A stretch of 64,000 nucleotides of DNA from Pyrrhosoma nymphula (GCA_963573305.1 OY754336.1:248001-312000); one strand, 5' to 3'; numbered from the stretch's first letter, positions 23,380-35,660 are shown. Notes: generated by a model not told the origin, from the sequence alone. A program made the numbers and translations.

Positions 23380-23900
23380 TGCCATGATATGGGGTGGCGG
23401 GAACGGAGCGGCGCTAGGCTCGCCCGCCGAGAGTTTCAACAGGATATTTCCGTGCGTGAGAGGGTGTGGTGGGCAGGCGCGGGAGACGACGACGTTTCGC
23501 ACAAGTGGGGGGTGCGCAACAGCACGGCCCTTAGGGGGGGGGGGGGCTAGGGGGGTGAGGAGGAAGTCCTCGGTAGGGAGGGGGGTTTGGAGGGGACGAA
23601 GGAGGCGGAAAGAGGCGGCGAGAAGACATGGAATGCACGCTTTGAAGGGGGTGGGGGGAGATTTGGGGGGGAGGCACAAAGAAGAGGGGAGTTGACACGG
23701 CGGGGGTAGACGAGGGAGACCCTTACAACGATACAGGGGTTGCGAAGACGAGTGACCCTGCAAAAGACTTGAAATGGTGGGTGCCGCCACCTTTTAACCA
23801 AGACCCCTTCAAGCCACGGGAGGGGGAGAGAGAACCCTTTCAACGTCCCTGAAAACCCTCGAAAAAATAAAACACATAAACCCTTCCTCGTTACCTTCCC
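23380..23900. repeat. G-rich block with long mononucleotide runs
   Basis: The plus strand is G-rich, with a run of about 11 G near 23536 and GGGGGTGGGGGGAG strings; a further run of 10 G lies near 24031-24045. The open frames on both strands are low complexity and treated as compositional. Confidence 0.5.
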
Positions 23901-24308
23901 CGCTCCCTTGAAACCACCAGGGCACGACCCACGGAAAAACCTCAACTAATTATGGCGTCGGGTTTCAAAATAGAATGGGAAAAAGATAAATTCAGCCGCA
24001 CGCCGGCAATGGGGTGGTGCAAGTTAAAGTTAAGGGGGGGGGGGGTGCGGAAGAATAAAAGAATTTGGAGGAAGATGGCGCTGAGGGGGAAAAAGCCCTT
24101 TTGGGAGAGAGATGAAACCCAGGGTTACGCGATGTTCACTTAGAGACCGACACGTAAACAACAGGACGAGCTAAGTCGAACCTTAATTGTTTCAGGCGTA
24201 ACCTTGTGGAACTCCTTCATTGTGAAATATGCATAAATAGCTTGGTGCATGCACGTAAATTTTATTCGTCACGTTCTAGGTTTAGTTGTGGAACAACACC
24301 ACCAGGTG

Positions 24309-24343
24309 CTGATGATTTGTTACGGCAAACGAAACCGTGGTCG
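24309..24343 (+). repeat. Isolated hammerhead-like core
   Basis: CTGATGA-TTTG-ttacgg-CAAA-C-GAAACCGTGGTC gives the CTGATGA box, a 4-bp stem and GAAAC..GGTC. Clear outer inverted arms were not seen. It lies in a plus-strand open frame (24206-24538) that I do not regard as a gene, although its second half has a hydrophobic stretch after an internal Met. Confidence 0.4.
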
Positions 24344-24539
24344 CGCGAAACAAACGTTATGTGGATAGGTACATTAATTTATTTATTGTTATTTCACACT
24401 TATGTTGAATGTAGCGAAGAGAATAAGAATAATATAAATACGGTTTTCACAATGTACTTGCTCTTGGTCTACAATGGTCTTGCAGAAAGAATATGCTACC
24501 CCGCAATAGAGAATGGAAGAACCCTGAAAAAAAGTTGAC

Positions 24540-26330
24540 GATACTAGAGCCACATGGATAAGAACGCCAATAAAAAAATGAAGTTAATAGTAAGTATGAT
24601 TAATATAGAAAAGTCAATTTAGATGCATCGAATATTTGGTGAAACAGGAGTCACAGATTAAATTACGTTCGGATTTTCCAATGCCATTGGATTAGAGTGG
24701 TTATAGATATTTAATCCAAGTGAAAACGTATTTATTTAAAAAAAATATCGAAACTTCAAATTAGAGCGTATTTTTACTATTCCCTCAACATAACATTTTA
24801 CAAATCTCGCAGAAATCTCGACTCATTATTATGCAAGCAAATTAGTAGTAATTTTGAGGATAAACGGAGCGCAGGGGGAAATCTAAAAGAACAGAAGCTC
24901 TAAGGGATAAGGGGCAGAATGCTTAATGGGATATTTCATCACGGAAAACATCAATTTAGTTTCCACTACGGGGGATGCATAATATTTAAAGGGTGTCGAG
25001 TCACATGCATTTCACCGCGTGGGAGTTATCAGGCCCCCATACTAATAGCCACGGTTGACAAATTAGTATTAACGGTAGATATTAATAATGCAAACGATTG
25101 AAAGCCCTCGGTGAAAAACAATATTGAATACTCTACAAATTATTTGGTTCTACCACGTGCAAAGAATATATTCGCTGACTTCCAGTATAAAACATTTCGA
25201 AATTTAAATGCATATTCACACAAACAAACTGCATAAGGAGAGATGAGGTGGAAAGGCATGATCAAAGCAAGTCGTCTGCTCACATTTTCATAGGCCTAGT
25301 TAGTCAACTGTTTCAACACACAAAACACATCAGACATAACGGGGTTAATCTAATCTAACATTATTTTATACAGATTAATTGTTCGTTATTTGTATCACTA
25401 TCAAATGGCATTATACTATATGTGGTCTATTATTTAAATAAATAAAATAAATAAATGAATGGTTAATTCTCGAATGGGAAAAGCATCCTTTCCGGCAGAA
25501 GGACGACCACGACCACTCAAGGCGCGAATCAATAAAAACCGGCAAAGACTCGTATTTCTCGTCATTTATTTGAAATACGGTGACAGAATATAATGTACCC
25601 TGTGCACATAGTCAACAACGAACGATATTATTTTTTAAATCACGATGTGCCAAGGGAAAAATCCCTCAAAGTAGACTTACCAAGCATAAAAACTCTTTCA
25701 CGCTTTTTTTAGAATATTATTTTTAACTCTCTAATCCCCAAAATTAAAAAGAAATATTTTTCAAAACAAAATCCAGATGAGTGGATGGGGATGTTATGTG
25801 ATTTTCCAGGTAGCCTTCAAAACTTGTTTTCGCATCGTTCGGCAAATTTGGTCTACAAATATTTAAGTTAGGAGGCAGATATGGTTAACTGATTTTTAGC
25901 ACTTTGCAGATAAAAGCAGCCTGAGAATTGTAAGGATCGGCTCAAATATTTATGAACGTAACTTGAACGTCGATACTACTACGCTTAGCACTCACTCAAC
26001 TATCACTTATTTTATTTTATTTTTCAACTTTTCGGAAGCGAATAAAAAAATAGAGATTAGGTGAAATTGATGAAATCGGCTTCAGTTATATAACTATTCA
26101 TCTGAAGTGATGATATTTAGCACTGTAAATATTTATTTGGCCCAAACGGTTTCTGTTGGAAATAATCTCACCAGTCCACACTTTTTTGTAATTAGGTGCT
26201 TCTTCTATTTCTTCACTGCGTATATGTTGCTGTGTAACTGATGAATACTGTTGAACTGTTATGTAGTAATATGTTGTAATATGCGTGTAAAATACATTAC
26301 ATCTTCCTTTGTTCTCTCGGTTTCTTTAAT
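24540..26330. other. AT-rich sequence, nothing recognised
   Basis: No coding similarity was found. An AAATAAATAAAATAAATAAATG run at about 25434-25456 resembles a LINE tail, but the sequence before it carries no recognisable RT. Confidence 0.4.
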
Positions 26331-26360
26331 TATATCCCTCTTCAAACGACTGGAATTTAC

Positions 26361-26392
26361 AACAGTTTCAACGCATCTGGCGTCATCCTCAG
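26361..26392 (-). repeat. Hammerhead-like core on minus strand
   Basis: Minus-strand reading CTGAGGA-T-GACGC-cagat-GCGTT-GAAACTGTTG: a CTGANGA box, one extra base, a 5-bp stem with one G/T pair, and GAAAC. The spacing equals that of the copies at 29928 and 5368. Confidence 0.55.
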
Positions 26393-26803
26393 GTGCCTTA
26401 TCTGGTAACCAAGGATGGTATGTACCTTACCTTTGGTTGTACATAGCTGTATCTTATTATTCAATAGATTCGGTTACTAACGGACTGGATTCCGTAAATT
26501 CGGGAGAAAACAAATGAAAATTTAATGTCAGAAAGTTAAAGATTAGCACGGTTTGGGCATTCTTCATTGCAATACAATCTATACTTTTTAATCTATAAAC
26601 TATCGGTTCGAAAACAATAAAATGCCCCCAGGGGATAGAGAGAGAATGTTCAATAGGTGAGCTTATGAATTCCCTCTTTCCACGCTCCATATAATTATAA
26701 CAAAAGCAAAAACAGCGAAGCACTAATTCGACAAAGCACATTCTGTTTTTCGTCCTTTCTATCTTCCAATTCCTTTTCCGTGTTCACTACCTTCTTCACG
26801 CCC

Positions 26804-26860
26804 AAGCACCCCCTGCCACACACCCGTAGGGCGAGTCGCAGAAGATTACGTCGATGTAGA
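26804..26860 (+). repeat. LINE-type 3' terminal hairpin repeat ending in GATGTAGA
   Basis: AGCACCCCCTGCCACACACC, then GTAGGGCGAGTCGCAGAAGA, then TTACGTCGATGTAGA. It has the same layout as 9251-9306 and the minus-strand copy at 15299-15350. Confidence 0.6.
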
Positions 26861-29165
26861 GGCACACTGTGAGCGAAAAAAGTGATCTTATACATATATC
26901 ATCTACTGAACTACATGGACAGAATTAGTGATTTATACATAGCAATACGGAATGTGGATACTAGAAATTACCGATCTAATAATACACCTTTTGAATTTCC
27001 TTGACTTTTACAGGTCAGGAAATTAAAAAACATCATTTGCCCATTTTGCCTGAAGTAGACTCCCTGATTGGTGAACCTACTCGGTTACATCTCATATGAT
27101 CACATTTTGAAAAAAAAAAAAGAAAAACAAAAGCAGTACGTTTTCCAGCAAACAAGCCACGGGATTATTTTTGCACAATTTCTTTTCTTTCCGGCCTTAG
27201 TATGTCGGCTATCAACATTACTCTTTAGGGTGATCCACAGAGTAAAAAAATGTCATGATAGTTAGTAGACAGGGATGTTTTGCACGCAGGGGCCTAAATG
27301 AAACCACACCCGGTTAAAATGGAATGGGAACTCAAGAGAGGAAGGAAACGTGAAAATATGGAGTTATAAATGAATACTATCGAGCAGCGCATGTCGCGAG
27401 TGTTCATTAAATGCAGCCCGGATTTTCGATTCTATGCATATAATTCTAACTGAAACAAGAGGGGGAAAGGGAACAAATATATCGGCGAGCACATCCGGAC
27501 TGTACCACCAGGAGAGTTTCTGTTTTGGAGGAGGATTGGAGGGAGGGGCTATTGTGAAAGCGGAGAGCATGAGGTAGAATTTCAATAAAAGCGGAGGGTG
27601 GCAATATTGATGACAAAAAAAGAGAAAAATGAACTCCGTATAATAATATCTGACAGAAAAAGTTTTATTTTTCATTTCCATAACACCGAGTCCCCGTGCT
27701 TGCAACGTCATAAATTCGGTGAACTGCCCAATATCACGATGGAGTGGTGGGAAGCGGAGGCGTTATTATTGCGAGACTAAGGAATTTTTTCCTGGATTAC
27801 TGCAAGTCAGTGGAGAAAGCAAACTGTTTTATTTTTTTAGTTTAGTTCCTCTAACTACGTTCGAGTAGAGCGTTGACTTGGAATTTAAGGTTTTTCTCAT
27901 AACTAAATGCATATTTTCAAGCAAACGTAAGAATGCCTTCATGGAAAGGTAGCTTCCGACAACCTACTTGGGATTTTCTATCATCTGCGATAGCATAAAC
28001 GAGGAGATAAAGACCACAGTAGCCGTGGACACCCACATCAAAAGGTAGAAGGCAGAGATAGGGAGCGATGTACTAAAGATAAGGAGGAAGGGAAGAAGAG
28101 TAGAAGGGGTGGACACGAGTCGGCAGCCACGAGAGTAATGGACGTCCCTTGACTGTAAGGGACTAGTTAAAGTTCTGAGCCGCCACGAGATAGTTTACAA
28201 GGCCTCCATATTTTTAACATACACGATTGGCAAACATTATTTGGAGAACAGAGAATAAACTTTTGTATCGGAAAACATCGTATTATTCCAAAACAAATCA
28301 TTGACGAACAATGAATTTCAATGTTTTAGTGCGTATTTTTATGGTAAAAATACGCAATTAACTGATGGTTGGTCAGCAAAAAATAGGCTCTCTAAAGAAA
28401 ATGAAGATTTTGAGCAATTTTTGCTCTTATCGACAATAGAAGTAGCCCGATTTTGCGGAGAAATGCTTGAATCAATCAAGTATAATCTAGAAATGTCAAC
28501 GCCCAACTGGTTGCTTTCCTCAATTGTATCCACTAAGAGCTAAACCATCCAACATCAATTTTGAAATATCAAAAAGAGATCGTTTTCAACTCACCTTCAT
28601 ACTTTTTCACAAATCGGCTTGCAACGTTAAACCTCTCGGATGTCCCGCACTATTCTATTCACGGCTAGATCTTACTTGCAGGACTTAAGAGTGAAGTCTG
28701 ACGGGGTACAAAAGTAACGTGACCTTGGACCTATAAACCTGCTCTCCCAACAAAGCGTACCACGAAACTATTTTTTAAATTTATGGTGCCGCGTAAATGT
28801 GATGGCCCTAATACAACATGCCAGTGGAAACTTTCCCAAGCACTTAATCGAGACTAGAGGAATAAATTTCCCGGGTTACGATCGATTGTCTGGTCTACTC
28901 GCGCACCATACCATTAACTAAAACGACGTAACTTGCTCATTAGGAATGGAAGTTACTCGGTAGTGATGAGGAGCAAAAAATGGAGAATTCGACAAGAACA
29001 ATAAAATGAGCATCCCTTCAAAAACACGTAACTCTTGAAGTGCCTCTAAAAAGACTGGACCAGTATGTAATAGAAGGAATAGTATTGTGCCACACTTTTT
29101 AAAGCACTTTTTTAACTTACCGATCGCGGTTTCTCCGATATTACGACAGCCTCTTGAAGTCAATA
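26861..29165. other. No gene recognised
   Basis: AT-rich with a poly-A stretch at about 27109-27120. The open frame 28301-28543 has an ordinary-looking amino acid mix (MTNNEFQCFSAYFYG start) but no similarity I recognise and no splice context I can defend. Confidence 0.35.
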
Positions 29166-29262
29166 ATGGGATGCCAACCGAACCGGAATTAGGCCGGGAT
29201 TCAATCTGGGGCCCTCGGGATGGGAAGCCATTGCTCTAACCATCCGAACAACGCGATCCCAA
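29166..29262 (-). mobile_element. tRNA-derived SINE head or tRNA pseudogene
   Basis: Minus strand: GGATCGCGTTGTTCGGATGG, TTAGAGCAATGGCTTCCCAT, CCCGAGGGCCCCAGATTGAA, TCCCGGCC. GGTTAGAGC..TGG is A-box-like and AGATTGAATCCC is B-box-like at tRNA spacing, but the acceptor arms do not pair. This fits a SINE head rather than a functional tRNA. It is a different sequence type from the 20.1- and 35.7-kb SINEs. Confidence 0.55.
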
Positions 29263-29850
29263 TATTATTCGCTCAACGCATTTTCCGCACTGGCAATAGA
29301 AGCAACAGGGCATACATATATTGGAAAATTATAAAAGAAAAAGGCAAATGAATACACGTTTTAAGAATTAAATTCTACGTGTTTTGACGGAGGTGAAATG
29401 AGGTACATATTATTTTTTTCAATGACAGATGCACGGCACATGGCAGATGTAATATCACTGCAATGATGATGAAGATGAGAACGATTTCATGTAAGGGAAA
29501 CCGAGATATGTAAGGGAGTGTACTGCAATATTTCGAGAATTACTCTCCAATTCGGGACATAATGAAATTTCTCCTCAGGTGTTTTCAAATAAAAAGGCGA
29601 GACCGTTCGTGGCAGATCGAATTTAAAAGAGATGAATTGCAAATTAAGAGGACTTAACTCAATATTTTTTAATTCCACCAACATATAGAACCCAAAATAA
29701 AACACGCAGATGACAATATACTTAGCTCAAACGGAACATAAAAAAGGTTATGAGATTTTGCGAACGAAAACGGAAGACAGAGAAGGCGGAATTCGCGGAG
29801 CGCAAGTTTTATACTAAGAGCTTAAAATAATTATAAAATAATAAAACGAT

Positions 29851-29991
29851 GCAGTTTTCCACACTAAAAAAATACTAAAACCCAGGTTTCAATGCTTATA
29901 CATCATCTTCAGGTCGTCATCAGGAACCTGAAGATGATGCATAAACATTGAAACCCGGGTCGTTAGTAAATATTATACCGTGGAAAATTGC
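29851..29991 (+). repeat. Fold-back repeat, 64-bp arms, hammerhead-like cores on both strands
   Basis: The left arm (29851-29914: GCAGTTTTCCAC..ACCCAGGTTTCAATGC..CATCATCTTCAGGT) is the inverted copy of the right arm (29926-29991: ACCTGAAGATGATGC..CATTGAAACCCGGGTCG..CGTGGAAAATTGC) around an 11-bp spacer. Each arm holds CTGAAGA-T-GATG..CATT-GAAAC. On the plus strand at 29928-29962 three bases 5' of the box (AAC) can pair with GTT after GGGTC, as helix I of a hammerhead would require. Confidence 0.8.
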
Positions 29992-30689
29992 AAGATTTGT
30001 TGTTTCTTCATGCATAAATTCCACGCAATTTCGCAAGAATCTTCTCATTTCATATTGAAATAATTATCACAATAATCCTAAGAATATCGCGAATTGAATG
30101 TATATACGGCGTTACCACCCTATTTTCACGCTAGGGATCTGCTGAATAGGTTATAAAAGTAAAGATAAACAAAACTCAAGGACATTTAAATATCAACTTC
30201 CTTAGGCTTGGCTACTGGTCTCCATGGATGAAAGCTCAATCAATTGGATGGGACAGTGGACACACAGGTCTGAGTGCATTATCACCTGGGCCAGGGAAGT
30301 CTACAAAAACTCTTATCAAATCAAACGATTAACACTAGGCCATATTACGAAACACCAAATTTACAAAGGAAAAATGCAAGCAGCGAAAGGAAGTGAATTT
30401 ACTGAAAGAATTGAGAGTAAGAAGGAGACATTTTCAATCAATACATCTCATGCGCGACTTTTGCCAAAGTAAATACTGATTTATATATATCATACATTTA
30501 ATATCTACGTGATGTCAATAAAATTATTATCATGAATACATGCATTAATAATTTATTTTGGATGAGTTGGCCTCATATTCAAACGCTACAACAGCCATGC
30601 ATTAATATTCCCTAGAGTTTAAATGAATAAAAGTAGTCAACTGCAAGCGCGTTAACCGTAGGCCTCAACGCGAGCAATTTCTTCTGGTA

Positions 30690-30698
30690 GCCACTTAC
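30690..30698 (-). other. Splice donor of the Homer exon
   Basis: The minus strand reads ACCAAA then GTAAGTGGC. GTAAGT is the ideal donor hexamer. The break falls after the Lys codon, where Homer orthologues continue with Ala/Val-Ile-Asn, so translation past this point (SGYQKK) is intronic. Confidence 0.85.
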
Positions 30699-30855
30699 TT
30701 TGGTGCCTTCCACGCTAATGATGCGGTACAGGCTCCGCGTGGAATCATAGAAGAAAGATACGTTAACAGCTGCAGAGGAGGCAGATATCCACGACCTCTT
30801 CGTCTTCGGATCGATGTGGAACACGTGAGCCTTGCACGTGAAGATCGGCTGCTCA
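30699..30855 (-). CDS. homer: Homer scaffold protein, internal exon encoding the first half of the EVH1 domain
   Basis: Seen: read on the minus strand, the exon gives one base completing a codon and then 52 codons. These begin EQPIFTC and contain AHVFHIDPKTKR and VNVSFFYDSTRSLYRIIS, ending VEGTK. This matches the start of the Homer EVH1 (WH1) domain closely, where the protein normally begins MGEQPIF. Known: Homer proteins use EVH1 to bind proline-rich ligands such as group I mGluRs, IP3 receptors and Shank at synapses and in calcium signalling, and a C-terminal coiled coil to multimerise. Splice context: the acceptor AG lies at 30856-30857 after a pyrimidine-rich tract, in phase with an upstream exon ending ATGGG. 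The donor GTAAGT follows the AAA lysine codon, so the exon ends in phase 0. The open frame runs on both sides of the exon (30612-31142), but that flanking translation is intronic. The rest of EVH1 (VINSTITP and FGQW region) was not found in the window. Confidence 0.95.
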
Positions 30856-30880
30856 CTACAGGGAATGGAGAAAAGGAAAG
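30856..30880 (-). other. Splice acceptor and polypyrimidine tract of the Homer exon
   Basis: On the minus strand the sequence reads CTTTTCTCCATTCCCTGTAG directly before the TGAGCAG that opens the exon. This is a strong pyrimidine tract and AG. The one leftover base before GAG fits a preceding exon ending in ATGGG, giving Met-Gly-Glu-Gln. Confidence 0.85.
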
Positions 30881-31144
30881 ACATATCACAAAGTGCACAA
30901 CAATGATTCAATAGGATGCTTAATCTGAAGGAACTTAGAACGTACATCACAAATAAATTGCACATGACATCGGTAAACCCAATAATCTTGGTTATGGACG
31001 AATTATTTTCCAAAATCTCCAAATTGTTATTTAAACACAACAATTCCAAGAAAAAACAGCATATTACGGTGTGATTAACAACGTGAGTTGGACAAAAAGG
31101 CGACAGAGATATGATAAAGACTAGTTTTGTTCTGCTATTCAAAG

Positions 31145-33674
31145 AAAGTCAGTACCAGTTTATACTTCCACGAGCTAAATTGAAAAATGATCAGAAGATG
31201 TTAATGAGTATATTAATGAAAATAGATATTTGACTATCACCCATAACAATAATCGAGTAAAATTGCTAGCGGAGAAGCTTAAACGAGGTCGTCTAGTTCG
31301 CCATTCCATTTCTATCAACCTTAACAGGATGCCTGATTATCCAAAAGTTTAATTTACAGTTTTTTACGCCAATCCATAGATCAAGGGGTAGATTACCAAC
31401 AAGAGTGAATAAGTTTTCAAATGCAACGAATGACAAGCACGCTAGTCGGGGAGATTACAGAGGGGGGGGGAGACCTTTAATATGCGGCGGATAAAATATT
31501 TTATAGACAATTTCCAGAAAAATATTTACAAAACCACCCATAATTCATAGACTTGCAATGAAGGCCTCCCTTGCGTAACAAGCCTATATTCTGTATCTGG
31601 CATTAATTCCCTCAAAATCTGAATTTGTCATTGAATGAAACGAAGTTTAAACAAGGCAGAAGGCTTAACATTTCATTCCATGTTTTGGGTCTGAAATGAA
31701 AGCTGTTCCCCAACTCAAACTAATTTAAACGAGTGAAGTCCTTTCAGAGATCTCGCGTTCCCCAATACGTTTTCCGAAATAATTCCATCCAGTATATTCA
31801 TCTCATAATTTTCCCCACCCCTAAAGCCAAAAGAAAAACGGGAAAGCTGTGAACAGAACAATGGCTCGCCAATTTTTTCAGCGTTTAAATTTCCATTCCG
31901 CACTTACACGTGAGAGTAAAAAAATTAACTCTTATAAGTTCCCAAACGCTCCGAGCCAGAGAACATTAACGGGGACTATGAAGAACAAATAAGCGAATTC
32001 GGGAATCGTCGAGAAATGAATAATGGAAAATTTCCTTTAAAACAGATTTCCAAGCTAAATGGAACAATGTTCTATGGAACTCGCTCGATGGTCAAAAGTT
32101 ATTCCATTTCACGAGAGTGGCGAAGTTCTCGCATCGTAGGAGGTCACACGAAGGCAGCGGAGGGGTATTCGTTAAAGAGAATGCATTTGCATGGAAGGAA
32201 GAGATAATCGAACAGAGTTTGAGCGAACTAGGAGTCCTGAACGCAGAGAGGGAGCGAGAGGGGAATGAAAAGGGTGGGCTGAGAAAAGGCTAGGATATAT
32301 ATGAGCACGAGGGTGAATCTGTGAATAAAGAGGGCAAAGGCATTAAGAGTTCCGCATAGCTCAGGATATGGGCAATCCCCTTAACGCGACTGCACCGTCT
32401 GGAAAAGAAGATTAAAGAAATTAAATCACTTTGCCCGCAAGATTTTTTCGCAGAAAAAAAAAGTAGAGGAAATATCGAATTGTTGAAAGGACCCTGTGCG
32501 CATCGGATTTCATACAATACGGTTGGGACGCAACGATAATGCAAGTATTGAGGGGGAGTTAAGAGGAAAATGGTTAAGGGGGCCTTTGTGGTGAGCGGGG
32601 AGTGTGGGAGTGAAAGGAAAATAATCAGAAATTGGAAGATAGTAGTCCTGGAATGAAATCAACTGGAGCTCCACAAAATTATAGAATCGGAAGTCGATTT
32701 TCTCATTAAGGGAAGTTTAAAAGCGCGAAGACGCAGATTTCGTAAATAAAAGCAATGAGAATATTACGCCTACTAATGTGATAACGATGGAAATACAGTG
32801 ATGTGGCAATAGCAAAGAGCCGAGAGCACAGTGAAGTAGAACGTACAAATGCATGAGGGTTAAAAAGTTAGATGGAGGTTGTCTTGATTGAGGAGAAGGA
32901 AATTGTATCGCTGTTGTCGACTTCTGCGACAGAAAAGTAAGTTGAAATTCTCACTAAAAGACACCAAGAAGCAGAGCTTAACTAAGTGATGACAAATAAC
33001 GGACCCGTGGTACGGGGAGAGGGTATTGGAAAGGATAAACAAACCCTATAATGACAGATGGGCGGAGGTAACTTATTTAAGCCGAATGAAAGTTATTTGT
33101 ACAATAAATCCAAGAAACTGATCACACAAAAAGCGAAATCACTTGACGAAATAATGCCTGATTAAAATTAATAGGGAGGCAGAAAATTTCGCTTCAATTG
33201 GCAGGGCAAAAACTTAAAGCTATGAGCGTCAAGTTGACCAAGTTATACCAAAGACTCCCGGAGCACATTCTCTTGCACACAATTTTTCATTTACACCGAA
33301 AAAAGGCACGGAAGATAAACCGGACCGAATCTCGTGGGAAATCGCATTGGCCCACCTGGACACGAAAATGTAAAAACAGAATGTCGAGAGAGAACATATT
33401 CGGCACTGCGCAGGGGAATATGAAGTTCCAGCGAAGGACTTTATGGAGACATTATTAGTTAGGAAAAAATGCCATTCTAAACATAAAAGTATAATAATAA
33501 TTCACATTTATATTGATCGTTAATAAATATGAGATCGTTAGATATACAACCAGATCGATATAAAATTGTTCATAGATAAACACAAACACATAGGGTAACT
33601 GAAGGTAATAACACCACAGTAATGTTGAGTTGTTTAGGAAATATTTCGTTGATGAGAATGTGCCTGTGAAATGG
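31145..33674. other. No gene recognised
   Basis: Mixed AT-rich DNA with a G8 run near 31460 and a modest GA-rich strip at 32215-32300. None of the short frames (31715-31903, 32016-32207, 33198-33458) resembles a known family. Confidence 0.4.
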
Positions 33675-34985
33675 CTATAGTCCAGTCAATGAAGGGGTTG
33701 TAGAGGACATGGAATAGGACAGAGACCAAACTTCAGGGATGTGTTTGGGGTTGATGGGAGGTAAATATACTAAAAGTCAACGGACCTACGAGGTGTGCGG
33801 GGGGAATGGGGGGGGGGGCGCAGAAGGTCCCTTTTTGTTCAAAACGGTACGTGGTAGCGAAAATATTACTCATTTTAAAATTAAAGCTGACTAAATTTTT
33901 TTTCAAAATAGTATCTTATACAGTTATTTCTATACCTCATAGTTATCGAGATATTTGATAGCGAAAATTGTAAATTTTTGAAAAACGCTTAATTTCCTCA
34001 CGTTTTTTCATAAAACTCTTCCTTTAAGCGGCTCAGCCTATAGTTTTACAGCAAAGTCCTCAGAAAAATAGCTGTAGAAAATTACATTACCTTTAAAATG
34101 AAACATTATTTAATATTTTATCTTCAACTGGTCAATAGTTAAAACAATTTGAAATTTCTAGGGAAATTCCGGAATTCCCTAAGAAAACCGCACATCACTC
34201 TTTCCCGTTTTTCTAGGATTGTATATTGTCTATATAGCTGTATGTTGTGTTAATATACATATGTGGTAAGAAAATGTGTGTATTACACTAAATATACAGT
34301 AGGCCTTAGTATATTCACTTTTTTCTTACTATGTGCATACTTGTTGAAGTACATGCTGGCGCACAGTGGTCCCAAATCGAAAAAAGTTGGCTACTAGTCA
34401 TGTTTTCAACTGTCTATGAGGAAGTTCGGTAAGCTGTTTTCGTATTCTACAGTTTATGGCCCACAATATAGGCTATCACGATGGCCATAGTAATCTGTGG
34501 AACGCATCAAACATGGGTCATTCGGGGTAAATACGAGACGCCTGTCGCGCGAACTCCATCGATTTTAGAAAAAAATTAACTTTATGGATGAAAGCTCTGG
34601 GACAACATATGTACTTTCAAAAGTTACTTCACGTAAATTGGTAAAATACACTTTAAACATCATAAACCAATGACTTGGTTTCCTCCAAGTTATTTTTAAC
34701 CTTAATATAAATGTTTAAACTTTAAGCTAATTTGTACTTGCGTATTGAACTAAAAAGAGTAATAACGTTTTTAGCGCCGTTTTGCTTCTCGTATTTTTCG
34801 ACATGGTCTAACAGGGAATTATACTCAAAATATTTAGAAAAAGAAAAATCTTGCTTTGATTTGCATATTTGATTTCAAGATCGTTTATGTTTACCTCCTA
34901 TCAACCCCAAACCCTGAAGTTTGGTCTCTGTCCTCTTCCATGTCCTCTACAACCCCTTTTTGGACGTTCATTGACTGGACTACTA
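33675..34985. mobile_element. Non-autonomous DNA element, 1.3 kb, about 100-bp terminal inverted repeats, CTA duplication
   Basis: The left end TAGTCCAGTCAATGA (33678 on) and right end TCATTGACTGGACTA (to 34982) are inverted. Inside them GGGGTTGTAGAGGACATGGA, ACAGAGACCAAACTTCAGGG and TTTGGGGTTGAT..GGAGGTAAA are inverted in the right end, giving about 100-bp arms that differ by small indels. CTA at 33675-33677 and 34983-34985 forms a 3-bp duplication. The interior is AT-rich, with no open frame of note. A 3-bp duplication fits PIF/Harbinger or CACTA-like systems, but the termini are not the CACTA type. Superfamily not assigned. Confidence 0.8.
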
Positions 34986-35035
34986 GTGACGAAGAGAATT
35001 ACCGCGTCCACCTCTGGATGCATTCTCGAAACGTG

Positions 35036-35430
35036 CTTCTTCAGTGCAAGTTAAGAAGCTGCAAAAAGAAAGCGCAAGCTTGTAAGCCCGCGCTTCCGAC
35101 GGATTGAATACATTTTTGGAGATAACGCAAGTTCAAGGAATTTCATAATGCGATACGTATAAGAAATGCAATTTCTCAGATGCTAGCAAAATTCATAAAC
35201 TTTATTTTCATGAAGCTGTTTAATCCAATGAATTTTTAAGGAAGCAGGTTATTTTAACTTAAACATGGCGTTTGCAGGCAATAACGCCACAGTAGCGGAG
35301 CTGGGGTTTAGAAGCGACATAAAGAAGTTGTTCTGCCTCAGTGTGACTTAATAGCTTTCGTTTAAAGACAATAATTTGCAAGCGCACACTTCGGAAGGAT
35401 GAATACTCTGCCGGGGATAAAGTAAGTACG
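35036..35430 (+). repeat. Degenerate direct repeat, two units of about 105 bp
   Basis: 35036-35140 (CTTGTAAGCCCGCGCTTCCG, ACGGATTGAATAC, GGAGATAACGCAAG) and 35318-35430 (TTTGCAAGCGCACACTTCGG, AAGGATGAATAC, GGGGATAAAGTAAG) align with many substitutions. The 1.3-kb inverted-repeat element ends just before the first unit. Confidence 0.5.
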
Positions 35431-35660
35431 ATAAATGTTATTAATAGTAAAGAAGATCGTTGATAACTAATTTCAGCATCTGTAGAAAAATTGTAGTTTA
35501 TCCTAAATACGGTCAAATATTAACGTCATAGCAACAGTGGATTCTAGTTTATTACACTAAATAAATTCTTTTAACTATTAAAACAAATACGCTTGTAAAC
35601 ATTAGCCAGGATAAACCTGTTAATTAACAAATAAGAGATAAACTTTTTTATTCTATTCAT

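Larger units (their letters stand above)
1..30689 (-). other. Downstream intron of Homer (partial, extends past the window edge)
   Basis: Inferred. I looked on the minus strand for the next conserved EVH1 segment, using degenerate codons for FGQW, and found nothing between the exon donor and the window start. The intron is therefore probably longer than 30.6 kb. It holds the RTE, Helitron, CR1-like, Jockey-like, hAT, SINE and fold-back elements listed separately. A nested host gene cannot be excluded, but none is visible. Confidence 0.6.

Noticed and set aside
23276..23945. Frames of 130-147 codons on both strands
   Set aside because: G-run-rich block; the same bases are open on opposite strands and the translations are Gly/Arg or Pro/Ser low complexity.
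24206..24538. Secreted protein gene suggested by a hydrophobic stretch after an internal Met
   Set aside because: The frame overlaps a repeat core, has no family similarity, and the hydrophobic run is AT-rich codon composition.
1..30689. Next Homer EVH1 exon
   Set aside because: Scanning for reverse-complement codons of FGQW gave no match, so I do not annotate one.
30612..31142. A 176-codon single-exon gene on the minus strand
   Set aside because: Only the middle 52 codons match Homer. The parts before the AG acceptor and after the GTAAGT donor are unlike any Homer sequence and are intronic read-through.
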